From assembly GCA_017961345.1 (NCBI GenBank), contig JAGCXP010000014.1, positions 1-61,121 of the forward strand: DNA of 61,121 bases, read 5' to 3'. Positions 1 through 7,827 of this stretch are shown piece after piece. The notes beneath the pieces were generated by a model, which was not told where the DNA came from, searched no databases, and was given only the letters and a program-made list of their open reading frames with translations. Origin of the DNA: Bacteroidales bacterium. Lineage in GTDB: Bacteria; Bacteroidota; Bacteroidia; Bacteroidales; UBA932. The position numbers and the translations under genes were made by a program. Every line of letters starts with the position of its first letter. The first letter of the stretch is position 1.

Positions 1-253
1 ATGCTCCAGCACCTGGTCGGGCAGAAAATGGGGCAAATTTTGGCCGATGAGATGCTCCAGCACCGGGTCGGGCAAATGTGCACGTGCACTCTTGACCGAC
101 CGAGTTCCGAAGTTTCTGGCGATGGCGCTCAACCGCAAAGCACTTGCGAAGGCGAGCGGACAATGCCGCCGGAAGGAAGGATAGCCGTCGGCTAAAGCAA
201 AGGCGCTGCGCCGAGCGCGAAGAAACGGCTCGCTTCGCGCCTTGCTTTTGCCC
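1..253 (-). repeat. Left copy of a long inverted dispersed repeat
   Basis: This non-coding stretch reads, on the reverse strand, like 11255-11568. The best-matching part is 1-112, where I estimate about 85% identity by eye; the middle is more diverged and the end matches again. Shared landmarks are the core gatgctccagcac, the 12-base palindrome gtgcacgtgcac, the phrase agcacttgcgaaggcgag, and a palindrome built on gcaaaggcgc / gcgccttgcttttgc. The repeat probably continues left of base 1. I see no credible gene here; the short open frames have no recognisable protein features. Positions 254-280 hold nothing I recognise. Confidence 0.8.
191..252. repeat. REP-like palindrome in the left repeat
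   Basis: The arm at 191-206 (gctaaagcaaaggcgc) pairs imperfectly with the arm at 237-252 (gcgccttgcttttgcc), with further cgagc/gctcg pairing inside. The equivalent palindrome at 11256-11318 is better preserved. It lies 29 bp beyond the stop of the outer-membrane protein gene on the reverse strand, so it could also act as a 3' structure of that mRNA. Clear T tracts are absent, so I do not call it a terminator. Confidence 0.6.
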
Positions 254-280
254 TTCTGTGAGCGCGCGTGAAATAGCGGG

Positions 281-3200
281 CTACGGTCTCGGTCCGCCGA
301 AACCGCCGCCGAAGCCGCCGCGGCCGGAAGCGCGTTCCTTCTGCATCCGGCTTTCCATCTGCCGTCCGGCCTTGCCGAAATTGCCGAAACGGTAGGTAAG
401 GGACACCATCACATAGCGGCCGAGCGTATTGTTGAGCGTCTCTGTATGCACGTTGCCGCTGTCGGTCACGGAATGGTTCTTGGACTGGTTGAGAATATCG
501 AAGACCTTGAGACTCAAGGTAAACTGATTCTTGAAGAGCAGCTTGGTGATCTCGGCGTTGATGATGCACTCCGGCTCGGAGCCCGCATAACCGTTGTACC
601 AGATATAGGAAGCGTCGGCATTGAGGCCCACCCCGCCCGGAATCGTCCACAGCATTTCCGCCGTCGCATTGTTGCGGAAGCGAAGGTTGTCCGATGCGGA
701 GGCCAGCGTGTACCAACCCTTGTTCATTCTCGTACCTGCCCCGATGGACGCCTCCACGAAATCGTTGCGGAAAGTCACTTTCAACTGTTCGTTGAGCGTG
801 AGCGACTGCGTGGTGTTCGTCGTGAAGTAATCCGAGAACGACTTGGTCGCCTCCGACGAGAAGAAATCATGGTTGAACTGGTCGTAGTTGAACGTCTTCG
901 TCGCCGGATCGTAATAGGTCGCCGTAAACTCCGCACTGCGCGCCGTCACGCCCACATAGGTCGTATTGTTGGAATAGGAAACGTTGAGCCGGTTGGAAAC
1001 GGAAAAGTTGCCCCGCGCAATCGGAGAATTGAGGAAACAGCCCAGGGAAGCGTTGCCTCCGAGCGGGCTGTTGACCGGCAGCGAATACTGCACGCCCGCC
1101 TCGTCATACCAACGCGCGGAGGTAATGTCGTCCTTGACCAGGTTGCCTTGGAAAAAGCCCCGCAGCGAAAAGAAGGTTTGCTTGTCCATGTAGCCGAAAC
1201 CGCCCCGGATCCGATGCGTAAAATAGGGTTTCAGATAAGGGTTACCGAAGCTGATATTCAGCGGGTTGCTGTTGTCCGGAACCGGATTGAGCAGGGAAAT
1301 GGACGGCTGGCTGGAAAGGCCTCGGTAATTGATGCGGACGTCGGAGTTATCGTTGAACTCGTAGCGAATCATCGCCTGCGGCGACCAGTTGTGCACCACG
1401 CTGTTATAGACGCGCCCGTTGGTCAAGTTGTCCGTAATGGTCGGACGGTAGGCCGCACCGATCTGCACCCGGAACTTCTTCAGTTGATACTGCAGGTTCG
1501 CCCCCGCCGCGAAATCGTGCGCGGTATTCACAATGTCTTTGGAATAGGTGTCGTTGTACGTCTTGCCGGCAAAATCTTCCGTCGCAATCACGTCTGCCAG
1601 CGTGGCACCGACCCCGTGCAGGTCATAGGTCTCGCGCCGATTGGTGTTGTTGCCCCACTTGTACATCGCGTGCGTCTCCAGGTAGAAATTCTCCCACAGG
1701 GGCTCGGTATAGACCATGCGGGCGGAAACCATGGACGAAGTCGTCTTCCCCGTATACCACTGGTCCGTGAGGTCATCCACCCAGGTGGCGCCGCCGTCCG
1801 CCGTCTTGCGGCTCAGCGAACGATTGAACCCGTCCAGTTTGTTCTCCGAGAAGGAATAACGCACATTGGTCGAGAAGGTGCGTCCCGGAATGCCCAGTTT
1901 CTGCCGATAGAGCAGGCGACCGCTCGCCGTCCAGCTGTTGTTGGCGCCGTCGGAGGAGGTGAAACCCGCATTCTTAAGCACGCCCGCGCGCCAGGTCGTA
2001 TCAATGGAATATTCGTTGAAGGATCCGCTTCCGAAATTCACCTGCGGTTCGAAGAGGATGGAGATGTCCTCATTGATTTTCCAGTCCATTTTCACCCCCA
2101 GGCGATGGCCCTGCGTCAGGGTATGGTTCAGGCCATAGCCTCCGTTTCCCACGTCCCGGCCCAGCAGGTTGTACGGACCGCCGTTCTTATAGACCATCGT
2201 CTCTCCGTTGTCCAGGTAGGTAATTTTTTGATTCTGCTCGGTCACCACCTTGTCGTTGCCGTTGTAAAGGTAGTTTCCTCCGAGGTCCATCGCTCCGTCG
2301 AGCAGGGTCCAGGCCCCGTTAAGGCCGCCCAGCCACGAAGTGGAGATGCCGTTGCCCGTCCCGAAGCCGGCGCCGCGTCCCATTCCCCGGTCGCCCCGCA
2401 TGCTGCTGAGCATCGAACCCGCCATGTCGTTGAAGCCGCGGTTGTTCGTATTGTTGCCGTTGAGAATCACGCTGATCTGGCTCTTATCCGTGAAGTTGCC
2501 CACCATCGCAGCACCCTGCCAGCGGGCCGGCTGACCCATACCGACATACTGGATGTCGTGACCGCCGCCGCCCGAGACGTTGCCGAACCACCCGTTCATC
2601 ATTCCCTTCTTGAGCGAAAGGTCGATGACCGTCTCCTCCTCCCCGTCATCGATGCCGGTAAACAGCGCCTGATCCGATTTCTTCTCCACCACCTTCACCT
2701 TCTCAACGATCTTCGCGGGAATATTCTTGGTCGCCAGCTGGGGATCATCCAGGAAGAACGTCTTTCCGTCAATGGTTATCTTGCTGATGGTCTGTCCGTT
2801 GGCCGTCACCGTTCCGTCCGAGGCCACCTCCACGCCGGGCAGTTTCTTCAGCAGGTTTTCCAGCATGTCGTTGTCCGTCACGCGGAAGGAGGACGCATTG
2901 TACTCGACCGTATCTTTTTTGATGACGATGGGATTGCCCACGGCGGACACGTTGGCCGCATCCAGCATCTTGGCATCCACCCTCATCCGGAGCGTTCCCA
3001 GCTTGACGTCTCCCTCCACCTTGACCGAACGGGAGAGCGTCTTGTAGCCCAGCAGTTCCGCCCTGAGCGTGTACTCGCCCGCGCGCACCTTCTCCAGCCG
3101 AGCATAGCCTTCCGCATCCGAGAGGATGTACTTGAGGGCTTTCTCGTTCCCTTTGGGATAGAGGGATACGGTGGCGAACTGAACGGGCTGACCGTCGGCT

Positions 3201-3292
3201 TCGCCGACCAGGGTAAGGTCTATGGTATAGGATTGAGCACCCAGAGCGAGGGTGGCTAACATGCTGAGCAACAAGAAGAGGGCCTTTTTCAT
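281..3292 (-). CDS. TonB-dependent receptor-like outer-membrane beta-barrel protein
   Basis: A 1003-aa outer-membrane protein starting at ATG 3292; the frame extends to a TTG at 3313, but the ATG gives a clean signal peptide (MKKALFLLLSMLATLALGAQ). After the signal comes a carboxypeptidase-regulatory-like beta domain (about residues 25-110, with VGEADGQPVQFATVSLYPKG), then a plug-like region (NMLDAANVSAVGN-type segment, ITIDGKTFFLDD), then a long barrel. This matches the Bacteroidota 'outer membrane beta-barrel family' proteins that resemble TonB receptors but are not SusC. The C-terminus is unusual: after the last barrel strand there is a basic and glycine-rich tail (GRGGFGGGFGGPRP) instead of a terminal aromatic residue. 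No SusD partner is adjacent, so the ligand is unknown. A -7 promoter box lies at 3340-3347. Confidence 0.88.
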   Translation of the reverse strand: MKKALFLLLSMLATLALGAQSYTIDLTLVGEADGQPVQFATVSLYPKGNEKALKYILSDAEGYARLEKVRAGEYTLRAELLGYKTLSRSVKVEGDVKLGTLRMRVDAKMLDAANVSAVGNPIVIKKDTVEYNASSFRVTDNDMLENLLKKLPGVEVASDGTVTANGQTISKITIDGKTFFLDDPQLATKNIPAKIVEKVKVVEKKSDQALFTGIDDGEEETVIDLSLKKGMMNGWFGNVSGGGGHDIQYVGMGQPARWQGAAMVGNFTDKSQISVILNGNNTNNRGFNDMAGSMLSSMRGDRGMGRGAGFGTGNGISTSWLGGLNGAWTLLDGAMDLGGNYLYNGNDKVVTEQNQKITYLDNGETMVYKNGGPYNLLGRDVGNGGYGLNHTLTQGHRLGVKMDWKINEDISILFEPQVNFGSGSFNEYSIDTTWRAGVLKNAGFTSSDGANNSWTASGRLLYRQKLGIPGRTFSTNVRYSFSENKLDGFNRSLSRKTADGGATWVDDLTDQWYTGKTTSSMVSARMVYTEPLWENFYLETHAMYKWGNNTNRRETYDLHGVGATLADVIATEDFAGKTYNDTYSKDIVNTAHDFAAGANLQYQLKKFRVQIGAAYRPTITDNLTNGRVYNSVVHNWSPQAMIRYEFNDNSDVRINYRGLSSQPSISLLNPVPDNSNPLNISFGNPYLKPYFTHRIRGGFGYMDKQTFFSLRGFFQGNLVKDDITSARWYDEAGVQYSLPVNSPLGGNASLGCFLNSPIARGNFSVSNRLNVSYSNNTTYVGVTARSAEFTATYYDPATKTFNYDQFNHDFFSSEATKSFSDYFTTNTTQSLTLNEQLKVTFRNDFVEASIGAGTRMNKGWYTLASASDNLRFRNNATAEMLWTIPGGVGLNADASYIWYNGYAGSEPECIINAEITKLLFKNQFTLSLKVFDILNQSKNHSVTDSGNVHTETLNNTLGRYVMVSLTYRFGNFGKAGRQMESRMQKERASGRGGFGGGFGGPRP

Positions 3293-3339
3293 ACGTTCCA
3301 AAAATCTCGTCAAACCGGTGTTTGACGCAGGAATCGGCC

Positions 3340-3347
3340 CAAAGTTA
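3340..3347 (-). promoter_or_regulatory. -7 promoter box (TAACTTTG) for the outer-membrane protein gene
   Basis: On the reverse strand the sequence is TAACTTTG, an exact match to the Bacteroidota TAnnTTTG element, 47 bp upstream of the ATG at 3292. No well-spaced TTTG was found for the -33 element. Confidence 0.55.
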
Positions 3348-3388
3348 ATTATTTTTTCGGAGTTTATACCCAGGCGGCCGGCAGAGCA

Positions 3389-3967
3389 TTACCGACGGCG
3401 GCCTGCACCGCTGTCGGAGACCACCCTGCCGGGATTTTCCGCAAGAAACTTTTCCCAGGAAGAGCCCCCTTTGGCGACGGCAGGACGGGACTCCTCGTAA
3501 TAGTGGCAGAGGGCGATGGCCAGGGCGTCGGTCGCGTCGAGATGACGGGGCTCGAGTTCCACCTTCAGGGTCTTCTGGAGAATGGTACTCACCTGTTCCT
3601 TGCTGGCCGCGCCGTTGCCGCAAATGGCGATTTTCGCCTTACGGGGCGCATATTCCACCACGGGAATGCCCTGCCGCGTAGCCGCAATCATCGCCGCTCC
3701 CTGGGCCCGGCCGAGCTTGAGGATGACCTGCGCGTTCTTTCCGTAGAAAGGCGACTCGATGGCCAGCACATCGGGATGCCAGAGGGCGATGAGTTCCTCC
3801 ACCCCGGCATTGATATTGGCGAGTTTTTCGTACGGATCGGAGATTTTCCGCAGGTCGAAAACCCCCATCGTCTCGTAGTGGGGGCCCTTTTCATCAACAG
3901 AAATGACCCCGTAACCCAAAAGCAGGGTTCCGGGGTCTATTCCTAAAATGACTTTCTTAGATTGCAT
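3389..3967 (-). CDS. ruvC: Crossover junction endodeoxyribonuclease RuvC
   Basis: A 192-aa Holliday-junction resolvase that, in known systems, works with RuvAB to cut four-way junctions during recombinational repair. The start MQSKKVILGIDPG fits the family; a longer open frame to 4198 only reflects the serS shadow. The four acidic residues expected for catalysis are present: D11 (GIDPG), E71 (AIESPFYGKNAQ), and D144 and D147 (HLDATDALA). The start codon lies inside the last codons of serS (11-bp overlap), so the two are probably co-transcribed and translationally coupled. The C-terminus is about 20 residues longer than the E. coli protein, ending in a basic RRR tail. Confidence 0.96.
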   Translation of the reverse strand: MQSKKVILGIDPGTLLLGYGVISVDEKGPHYETMGVFDLRKISDPYEKLANINAGVEELIALWHPDVLAIESPFYGKNAQVILKLGRAQGAAMIAATRQGIPVVEYAPRKAKIAICGNGAASKEQVSTILQKTLKVELEPRHLDATDALAIALCHYYEESRPAVAKGGSSWEKFLAENPGRVVSDSGAGRRR

Positions 3968-5225
3968 CAAACCCGGTGTAAGGGCGAAGCACCTCGGGAA
4001 TGATGACGTGACCGTCCTTCTGGCAGTTCTCCAGCAGGGTGGCCACCACGCGAGGGAGCGCCAGCGAGCTGCCGTTGAGGGTATGGCAGAGCTGCGTCTT
4101 GCCGTCCGCATCCTTGTAACGCAGGTGCAGGCGGTTGGCCTGATAGCTCTCGAAGTTGGAAACGGAAGAGATTTCCAGCCAGCGTCCCTGGGCCGCACTG
4201 TAGAGTTCGAAGTCGTAGGTGATGGCGGAGGTAAAACTCATATCGCCGCCGCACAGACGCAGAATGCGGTACGGGAGGCCGAGTTTGTTCACGATGCCCT
4301 CCACGTGAGCGACCATCTCATCGAGGGCTGCATAGGAGTTTTCGGGCTTCTCCACACGCACGATTTCTACCTTGTCGAACTGGTGGAGGCGGTTCAGCCC
4401 CCGCACGTCCTTGCCATAGGAACCGGCTTCGCGGCGGAAGCAGGGCGTGTAGGCCGTCAACTTCTGCGGAAAGTCCTTTTCGGCGAGGATTTCATCGCGG
4501 AAAATGTTGGTGACGGGCACTTCGGCGGTCGGCACCATATAGAAATTGTCGAGGTTCGCGTGGTACATCTGGCCTTCCTTGTCGGGAAGCTGGCCGGTAC
4601 CGAAGCCGGAAGCCTCGTTCACCATCACGGGCGGCTCCACTTCGAGGTAGCCGGCGGCGGTGTTGCAGTCGAGGAAGAAATTGATGAGCGCACGCTGGAG
4701 TTTCGCACCCTTACCTTTATAAACAGGGAAGCCGGCGCCGGTGATTTTCACGCCGAGGTCGAAGTCGATGATATCGAGTTTCTTGGCGAGTTCCCAGTGG
4801 GGCAGGGCGCCGGGACCCAGGTCGGGAATGTCGTTTCCGCGCTTTACGATGAGGTTGTCCTCGGCGGTACGTCCCTCGGGAACGAGGTCGCAGGGGATGT
4901 TCGGGAGCAGGACAATCAGGCTTTCGAGCTCCTGTTTGTTGGACTCAGACTCCTCGCTCAAGCGGGTGGACTCGTTTTTCAGGGAAGTCACTTCCGCTTT
5001 GGCGGCTTCGGCGGCGGCCTTGTCGCCGGCCTTCATATAGCCTCCGATCAGCGCGGCGGCCTTTTTCTGTTCGGCCAGGCAGGCGTCCAGCTGCTGCTGC
5101 AGACTGCGGCGGCGCTCGTCCAGCGCATTGATTTTTTCAACCAGTTCGCGGGCGTCAAAATGTTTGACGGCGAGCTTGCGGATTACGAATTCGGGATCGT
5201 CCCGGAGCATTTTCAATGTAAGCAT
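3957..5225 (-). CDS. serS: Serine--tRNA ligase
   Basis: A 422-aa class II aminoacyl-tRNA synthetase that charges tRNA-Ser. Residues 1-105 form the usual N-terminal helical coiled-coil arm (rich in A, E, K, Q). The catalytic part contains motif 2 (TPCFRREAGSYGKD) and motif 3 (NGSSLALPRVVATLLENCQ), and the typical FELYSAAQ/WLEISSVSNF segment. Length is normal for the family. A perfect Shine-Dalgarno sequence (aggagg, read on the reverse strand at 5234-5239) sits 8 nt before the ATG, which is unusual because Bacteroidota genes mostly lack one. It lies downstream of rplU-rpmA and overlaps ruvC. Confidence 0.97.
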   Translation of the reverse strand: MLTLKMLRDDPEFVIRKLAVKHFDARELVEKINALDERRRSLQQQLDACLAEQKKAAALIGGYMKAGDKAAAEAAKAEVTSLKNESTRLSEESESNKQELESLIVLLPNIPCDLVPEGRTAEDNLIVKRGNDIPDLGPGALPHWELAKKLDIIDFDLGVKITGAGFPVYKGKGAKLQRALINFFLDCNTAAGYLEVEPPVMVNEASGFGTGQLPDKEGQMYHANLDNFYMVPTAEVPVTNIFRDEILAEKDFPQKLTAYTPCFRREAGSYGKDVRGLNRLHQFDKVEIVRVEKPENSYAALDEMVAHVEGIVNKLGLPYRILRLCGGDMSFTSAITYDFELYSAAQGRWLEISSVSNFESYQANRLHLRYKDADGKTQLCHTLNGSSLALPRVVATLLENCQKDGHVIIPEVLRPYTGFDAI

Positions 5226-5233
5226 CTTGCTTT

Positions 5234-5239
5234 CCTCCT
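5234..5239 (-). promoter_or_regulatory. Shine-Dalgarno site of serS
   Basis: On the reverse strand this reads aggagg, 8 nt from the serS ATG. Most starts in this window have no such motif; rpsU has the only stronger one. Confidence 0.6.
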
Positions 5240-5315
5240 AAAAGAAAAGAGGATTGAAGCGAACACCTGATGCGGTTTGCTGCAATCCCCTTCTCAATTG
5301 ACCGTTCAGGCTTCC

Positions 5316-5576
5316 TTAGTTTGCAAAAGGAAGAACTGAGACGTAAGATTTACCACGGGCTTTCTTGGTGTATTTCACCACACCGTCGATAAGCGCATAG
5401 AGCGTGTGGTCCTTGCCCATTCCGACATTGAGGCCGGGGTTGTGGACCGTACCGCGCTGACGCACGAGGATATTGCCCGCTTTGACGTTCTCCGATCCGA
5501 ATTTCTTCAGACCAAGTCGTTTGCTTTCTGATTCACGGCCGTTCTTGGAACTACCTACACCTTTTTTATGTGCCAT
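5316..5576 (-). CDS. rpmA: 50S ribosomal protein L27
   Basis: An 86-aa basic protein with the L27 signature: [20 protein letters not shown] at the N-terminus and [10 protein letters not shown] in the middle. L27 sits at the base of the central protuberance near the peptidyl-transferase centre. There is no N-terminal extension before MAHKK of the kind cleaved in Firmicutes. The gene is 18 bp downstream of rplU, the standard L21-L27 pair, and a weaker aggaga ribosome-binding site precedes the ATG. Confidence 0.98.
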   Translation of the reverse strand: MAHKKGVGSSKNGRESESKRLGLKKFGSENVKAGNILVRQRGTVHNPGLNVGMGKDHTLYALIDGVVKYTKKARGKSYVSVLPFAN

Positions 5577-5594
5577 AACTTGTCTCTCCTAAAA

Positions 5595-5906
5595 TTAAGC
5601 GATTGCGTCAATCTGAAGCTGGGTCAGATACTGACGATGGCCGTTGAGCTTCTTGTAGCCCTTGCGGCGGGTTTTCTTGAACACAAGGACTTTGTCTGCC
5701 TTGCAAGTGTCGTCGAGAACGGTCGCCTTCACAACGGCGCCTTCGACATAGGGAGAGCCGACCTTCACCGCTCCGTCGTTATCGATCAGGAGCACGGTCT
5801 TGAACTCGACTTTGGCGTCTTTCGCATCCGCGAGGCGGTTGACGAAAATCTTTTTACCAGCTTCCACTTTGAACTGCTGGCCGCCGATTTCTACGATAGC
5901 GTACAT
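5595..5906 (-). CDS. rplU: 50S ribosomal protein L21
   Basis: A 103-aa protein starting at MYAIVEIGGQQFKVE, the conserved L21 N-terminus; an in-frame extension to 5948 has no family support. The C-terminal KKTRRKGYKKLNGHRQYLTQ is the typical rRNA-binding segment. It is the first gene of a rplU-rpmA-serS-ruvC transcription unit on the reverse strand, with a promoter-like box at 5995-6002 giving a leader of roughly 80 nt. Confidence 0.98.
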   Translation of the reverse strand: MYAIVEIGGQQFKVEAGKKIFVNRLADAKDAKVEFKTVLLIDNDGAVKVGSPYVEGAVVKATVLDDTCKADKVLVFKKTRRKGYKKLNGHRQYLTQLQIDAIA

Positions 5907-5994
5907 CTGTAATAAAACTATAAAGTTTTGACTGTGAGCGCTTTGCACTACGCAAAGACTTGTCCGAGCTCAATGCAGCCTTCAATAAGGACGG

Positions 5995-6002
5995 CAAAGA
6001 TA
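5995..6002 (-). promoter_or_regulatory. -7 promoter box (TATCTTTG) for the rplU operon
   Basis: The reverse strand reads TATCTTTG, an exact TAnnTTTG match, between the end of the ATPase gene (6014) and rplU. It would drive rplU-rpmA-serS-ruvC. Confidence 0.55.
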
Positions 6003-6013
6003 GGGAAAAATTT

Positions 6014-7033
6014 TTATTTGAAGAAATATTTTTCGAGCCACCAGCGGAAAAGCGGGTCGATGACACGGAGTTCTCCCTTGCCGCTTTCGGTGATGATTTC
6101 CTTCTTCATCAACGCCTGGCGCACGCGCACGACGTTCGCGGAGGAATTGAGGCCGTAGCGGTCCAGCATGCGGGCGGAAGAGAAATTGCAGCGGCCGCCT
6201 TCCCGGATGAGCGCCTGCAGGAAACGCAGCTGGTAGCAACTGAGGTTGGACACCATATAACGGAACCACGGGAGCTGGGTGGCGAACAGCCCTTCATACG
6301 CATCGTTGATGACGGCCGGCGTGACATACCCCCGGGTCAGCGATTCGCAGATGGACATATAGTGGCGGATATACCAGATATTCCCGTCGAGCGTCGAGAT
6401 CAGCACATCGACATCCTCCTTTTCCATCACCTTTCCGCTCAGGTCGAGGTTCTTGCGGATATAGGCCGCGATGTCCACGGGCGGAATGGCGGACAGGGTC
6501 ATCGGCGTGACACCGCCGCGGAAGAAAGGGCTGCGTACGAACAGTTCCTTCATGGCATTGAGCTGCGAACCGCTCAGAATCCAGCAGATCCGGCTGCCAC
6601 GGGTACGGGAAAAGCTGTCGCGCAGGGCACGCATCAGCGCATCGGACTCCTCGAGAATGGCCAGGTGCTGGAAATTGACAATACTGATTACCAGTCGGTC
6701 GTCGCCGGAAGAAAGGCGGGCGGAGATCTGCGAAAGGCCATCGGAGGAAGGGTCCAGTATGCCGCCCAGTCCCGCCGCCGCGAGTTTGTCTTCAAAATCT
6801 TCGACGCTCAGAGCGTTGGCGGCATCGATTTCCTTGAAGAGCGGCTTTCTTCCGTCCTTTCCCATACGCAGCAGCACCTGGGCCACCAGCGAGGATTTTC
6901 CCTCCTTGGGGGCCGAATACAACGCGATATTCTCCCCGGAAAGGATGGCCTTTTCCAGCGCGACGCAGTCTTCTTCACGGCCGAAGAACTCCCGGCCGGT
7001 CACGATCCTGTCAAATGAAAAACCTTCTTGCAT
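6014..7033 (-). CDS. AAA-type ATPase-like protein with degenerate Walker B
   Basis: A 339-aa protein of the 'ATP-binding protein / archaeal-ATPase-like' type common in Bacteroidota: P-loop domain (about residues 1-215), helical lid, and a C-terminal winged-helix-like part ending RVIDPLFRWWLEKYFF. The start GREFFGREEDCVALEKAI is the usual 'FxGRxxEL' entry. The P-loop (SAPKEGKSSLVAQ) keeps GKS. The Walker B strand, normally hydrophobic followed by D-E-F-Q, here reads LVISIVNFQHL: both acidic residues are gone although the FQ context is kept. Sensor-like LSGSQ is present. Role unknown; nucleotide binding without efficient hydrolysis is my inference. It is transcribed away from rpsU from an overlapping divergent promoter. 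Confidence 0.75.
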   Translation of the reverse strand: MQEGFSFDRIVTGREFFGREEDCVALEKAILSGENIALYSAPKEGKSSLVAQVLLRMGKDGRKPLFKEIDAANALSVEDFEDKLAAAGLGGILDPSSDGLSQISARLSSGDDRLVISIVNFQHLAILEESDALMRALRDSFSRTRGSRICWILSGSQLNAMKELFVRSPFFRGGVTPMTLSAIPPVDIAAYIRKNLDLSGKVMEKEDVDVLISTLDGNIWYIRHYMSICESLTRGYVTPAVINDAYEGLFATQLPWFRYMVSNLSCYQLRFLQALIREGGRCNFSSARMLDRYGLNSSANVVRVRQALMKKEIITESGKGELRVIDPLFRWWLEKYFFK

Positions 7034-7050
7034 CTGTTTGAGTGTCCAGA

Positions 7051-7083
7051 CAAAGATAAGTAAAAAATTTGCATTTCGACAAA
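7051..7083 (-). promoter_or_regulatory. Promoter of the ATPase gene, overlapping the rpsU promoter
   Basis: On the reverse strand TTTG (7080-7083) is followed after 21 nt by TATCTTTG (7051-7058), a good match to the Bacteroidota promoter. It shares bases with the forward rpsU promoter at 7068-7098. Confidence 0.6.
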
Positions 7084-7098
7084 AAAGTCCTACCTTTG
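7068..7098 (+). promoter_or_regulatory. Promoter of rpsU
   Basis: TTTG at 7068-7071, 19-nt spacer, then TACCTTTG at 7091-7098: a near-ideal Bacteroidota promoter, placing the transcript start about 30 nt before the rpsU ATG. Confidence 0.7.
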
Positions 7099-7112
7099 CA
7101 TCCGCTAACGAA

Positions 7113-7122
7113 AAGGAGGTGA
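7113..7122 (+). promoter_or_regulatory. Extended Shine-Dalgarno site of rpsU
   Basis: aaggaggtga is fully complementary to the usual 16S rRNA anti-SD tail and lies 10 nt before the rpsU ATG. In Bacteroidota the anti-SD is normally masked on the ribosome with the help of bS21, the product of this gene, so a strong SD here fits autoregulation of bS21 as described in Flavobacterium. Confidence 0.85.
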
Positions 7123-7132
7123 TTTACAAGCT

Positions 7133-7327
7133 ATGATTATCGTACAAGTCAAAGACGGAGACAACATCGAGAAGGCCCTCAAGAAATTCAAGAGGAAATT
7201 CGAAAAGACCGGCGCGATCCGCGAGCTGCGCTCCCGCAGGGAGTTCACCAAACCTTCCGTCAAGAAGAGAATGGCGAAGATGAAAGCCATCTACGTCCAG
7301 CACCTCCAGCTCCAGGACGAGCAGTAA
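7133..7327 (+). CDS. rpsU: 30S ribosomal protein S21
   Basis: A 64-aa basic protein with the S21 signature (VKDGDNIEKALKKFKRKFEK, then LRSRREFTKPSVKK). It binds the small subunit near the 3' end of 16S rRNA. Length fits the Bacteroidota form. The gene has its own promoter and the strongest Shine-Dalgarno sequence in the window. The next gene begins 6 bp after its stop. Confidence 0.97.
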   Translation: MIIVQVKDGDNIEKALKKFKRKFEKTGAIRELRSRREFTKPSVKKRMAKMKAIYVQHLQLQDEQ

Positions 7328-7332
7328 TCGCC

Positions 7333-7818
7333 TTGTCCTCCACTCACACTGATTCCAATCGTATTGTCCTCCCCAATGCAGTCCTGCTTGGGGAGGTCAA
7401 ACGTTTTGTACGGGAAGGTTCCCGCGTCACGCTCCGCACCAAGGGCAACAGTATGCTCCCCTTCATCCGGGGCGACAAAGACAGCGTGGAACTGATCCTG
7501 CCCCCGAAACCCTACCGCAAGGGGGATATCGCACTTGCGGAAATCCGTCCCGGGCTCTTCGTCCTGCACCGTATCTGGAGCATCCGGGGCGAGGACGTCA
7601 CGCTGATGGGCGATGGCAACGGCCGGGGAAAAGAGCACTGCCGCCTGGAAAATCTGGTGGGATATGTGGACCGGATTATCCGCCCCGATGAGAGCGGGTA
7701 CGACCCCAACACCCGCTGGATGCGTTTCCTTGCCGTGCTCTGGCGCCTTCTGCTGCCCATCCGCCCCTACATTCTTGCCGCCCGTCACCGCCTGCTGCGG
7801 CTTTTCGGAAAAGCGTAA
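7333..7818 (+). CDS. S24/S26-family peptidase, SipW/SEC11-like
   Basis: A 161-aa protein with the signal-peptidase-type fold. The box TKGNSMLPFIRGD carries the nucleophile Ser; FVLHRIW offers His in place of the Lys seen in classical LepB, and VTLMGDGNGRGKEH resembles the 'GDaN' box of the SEC11/SipW branch. The C-terminal RWMRFLAVLWRLLLPIRPY may be a membrane-associated helix; there is no N-terminal anchor. The only available start is a TTG at 7333, 6 bp after rpsU, so the start is uncertain. Substrate unknown. The gene converges on recJ. Confidence 0.72.
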   Translation: MSSTHTDSNRIVLPNAVLLGEVKRFVREGSRVTLRTKGNSMLPFIRGDKDSVELILPPKPYRKGDIALAEIRPGLFVLHRIWSIRGEDVTLMGDGNGRGKEHCRLENLVGYVDRIIRPDESGYDPNTRWMRFLAVLWRLLLPIRPYILAARHRLLRLFGKA

Positions 7819-7827
7819 GGACCTGCG

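Noticed and set aside
446..3259. Long open frame on the forward strand, opposite the outer-membrane protein
   Set aside because: It mirrors the reverse-strand gene, has no signal or domain, and its composition (many R, V, H) is that of an antisense shadow in GC-rich coding DNA. The same applies to other long antisense frames, such as 3948-5270, 14428-16431, 32226-34058 and 50276-53782.
3967..4198. Longer RuvC form starting at 4198
   Set aside because: The extra 77 residues are out-of-frame serS sequence, and the conserved N-terminus starts at 3967.
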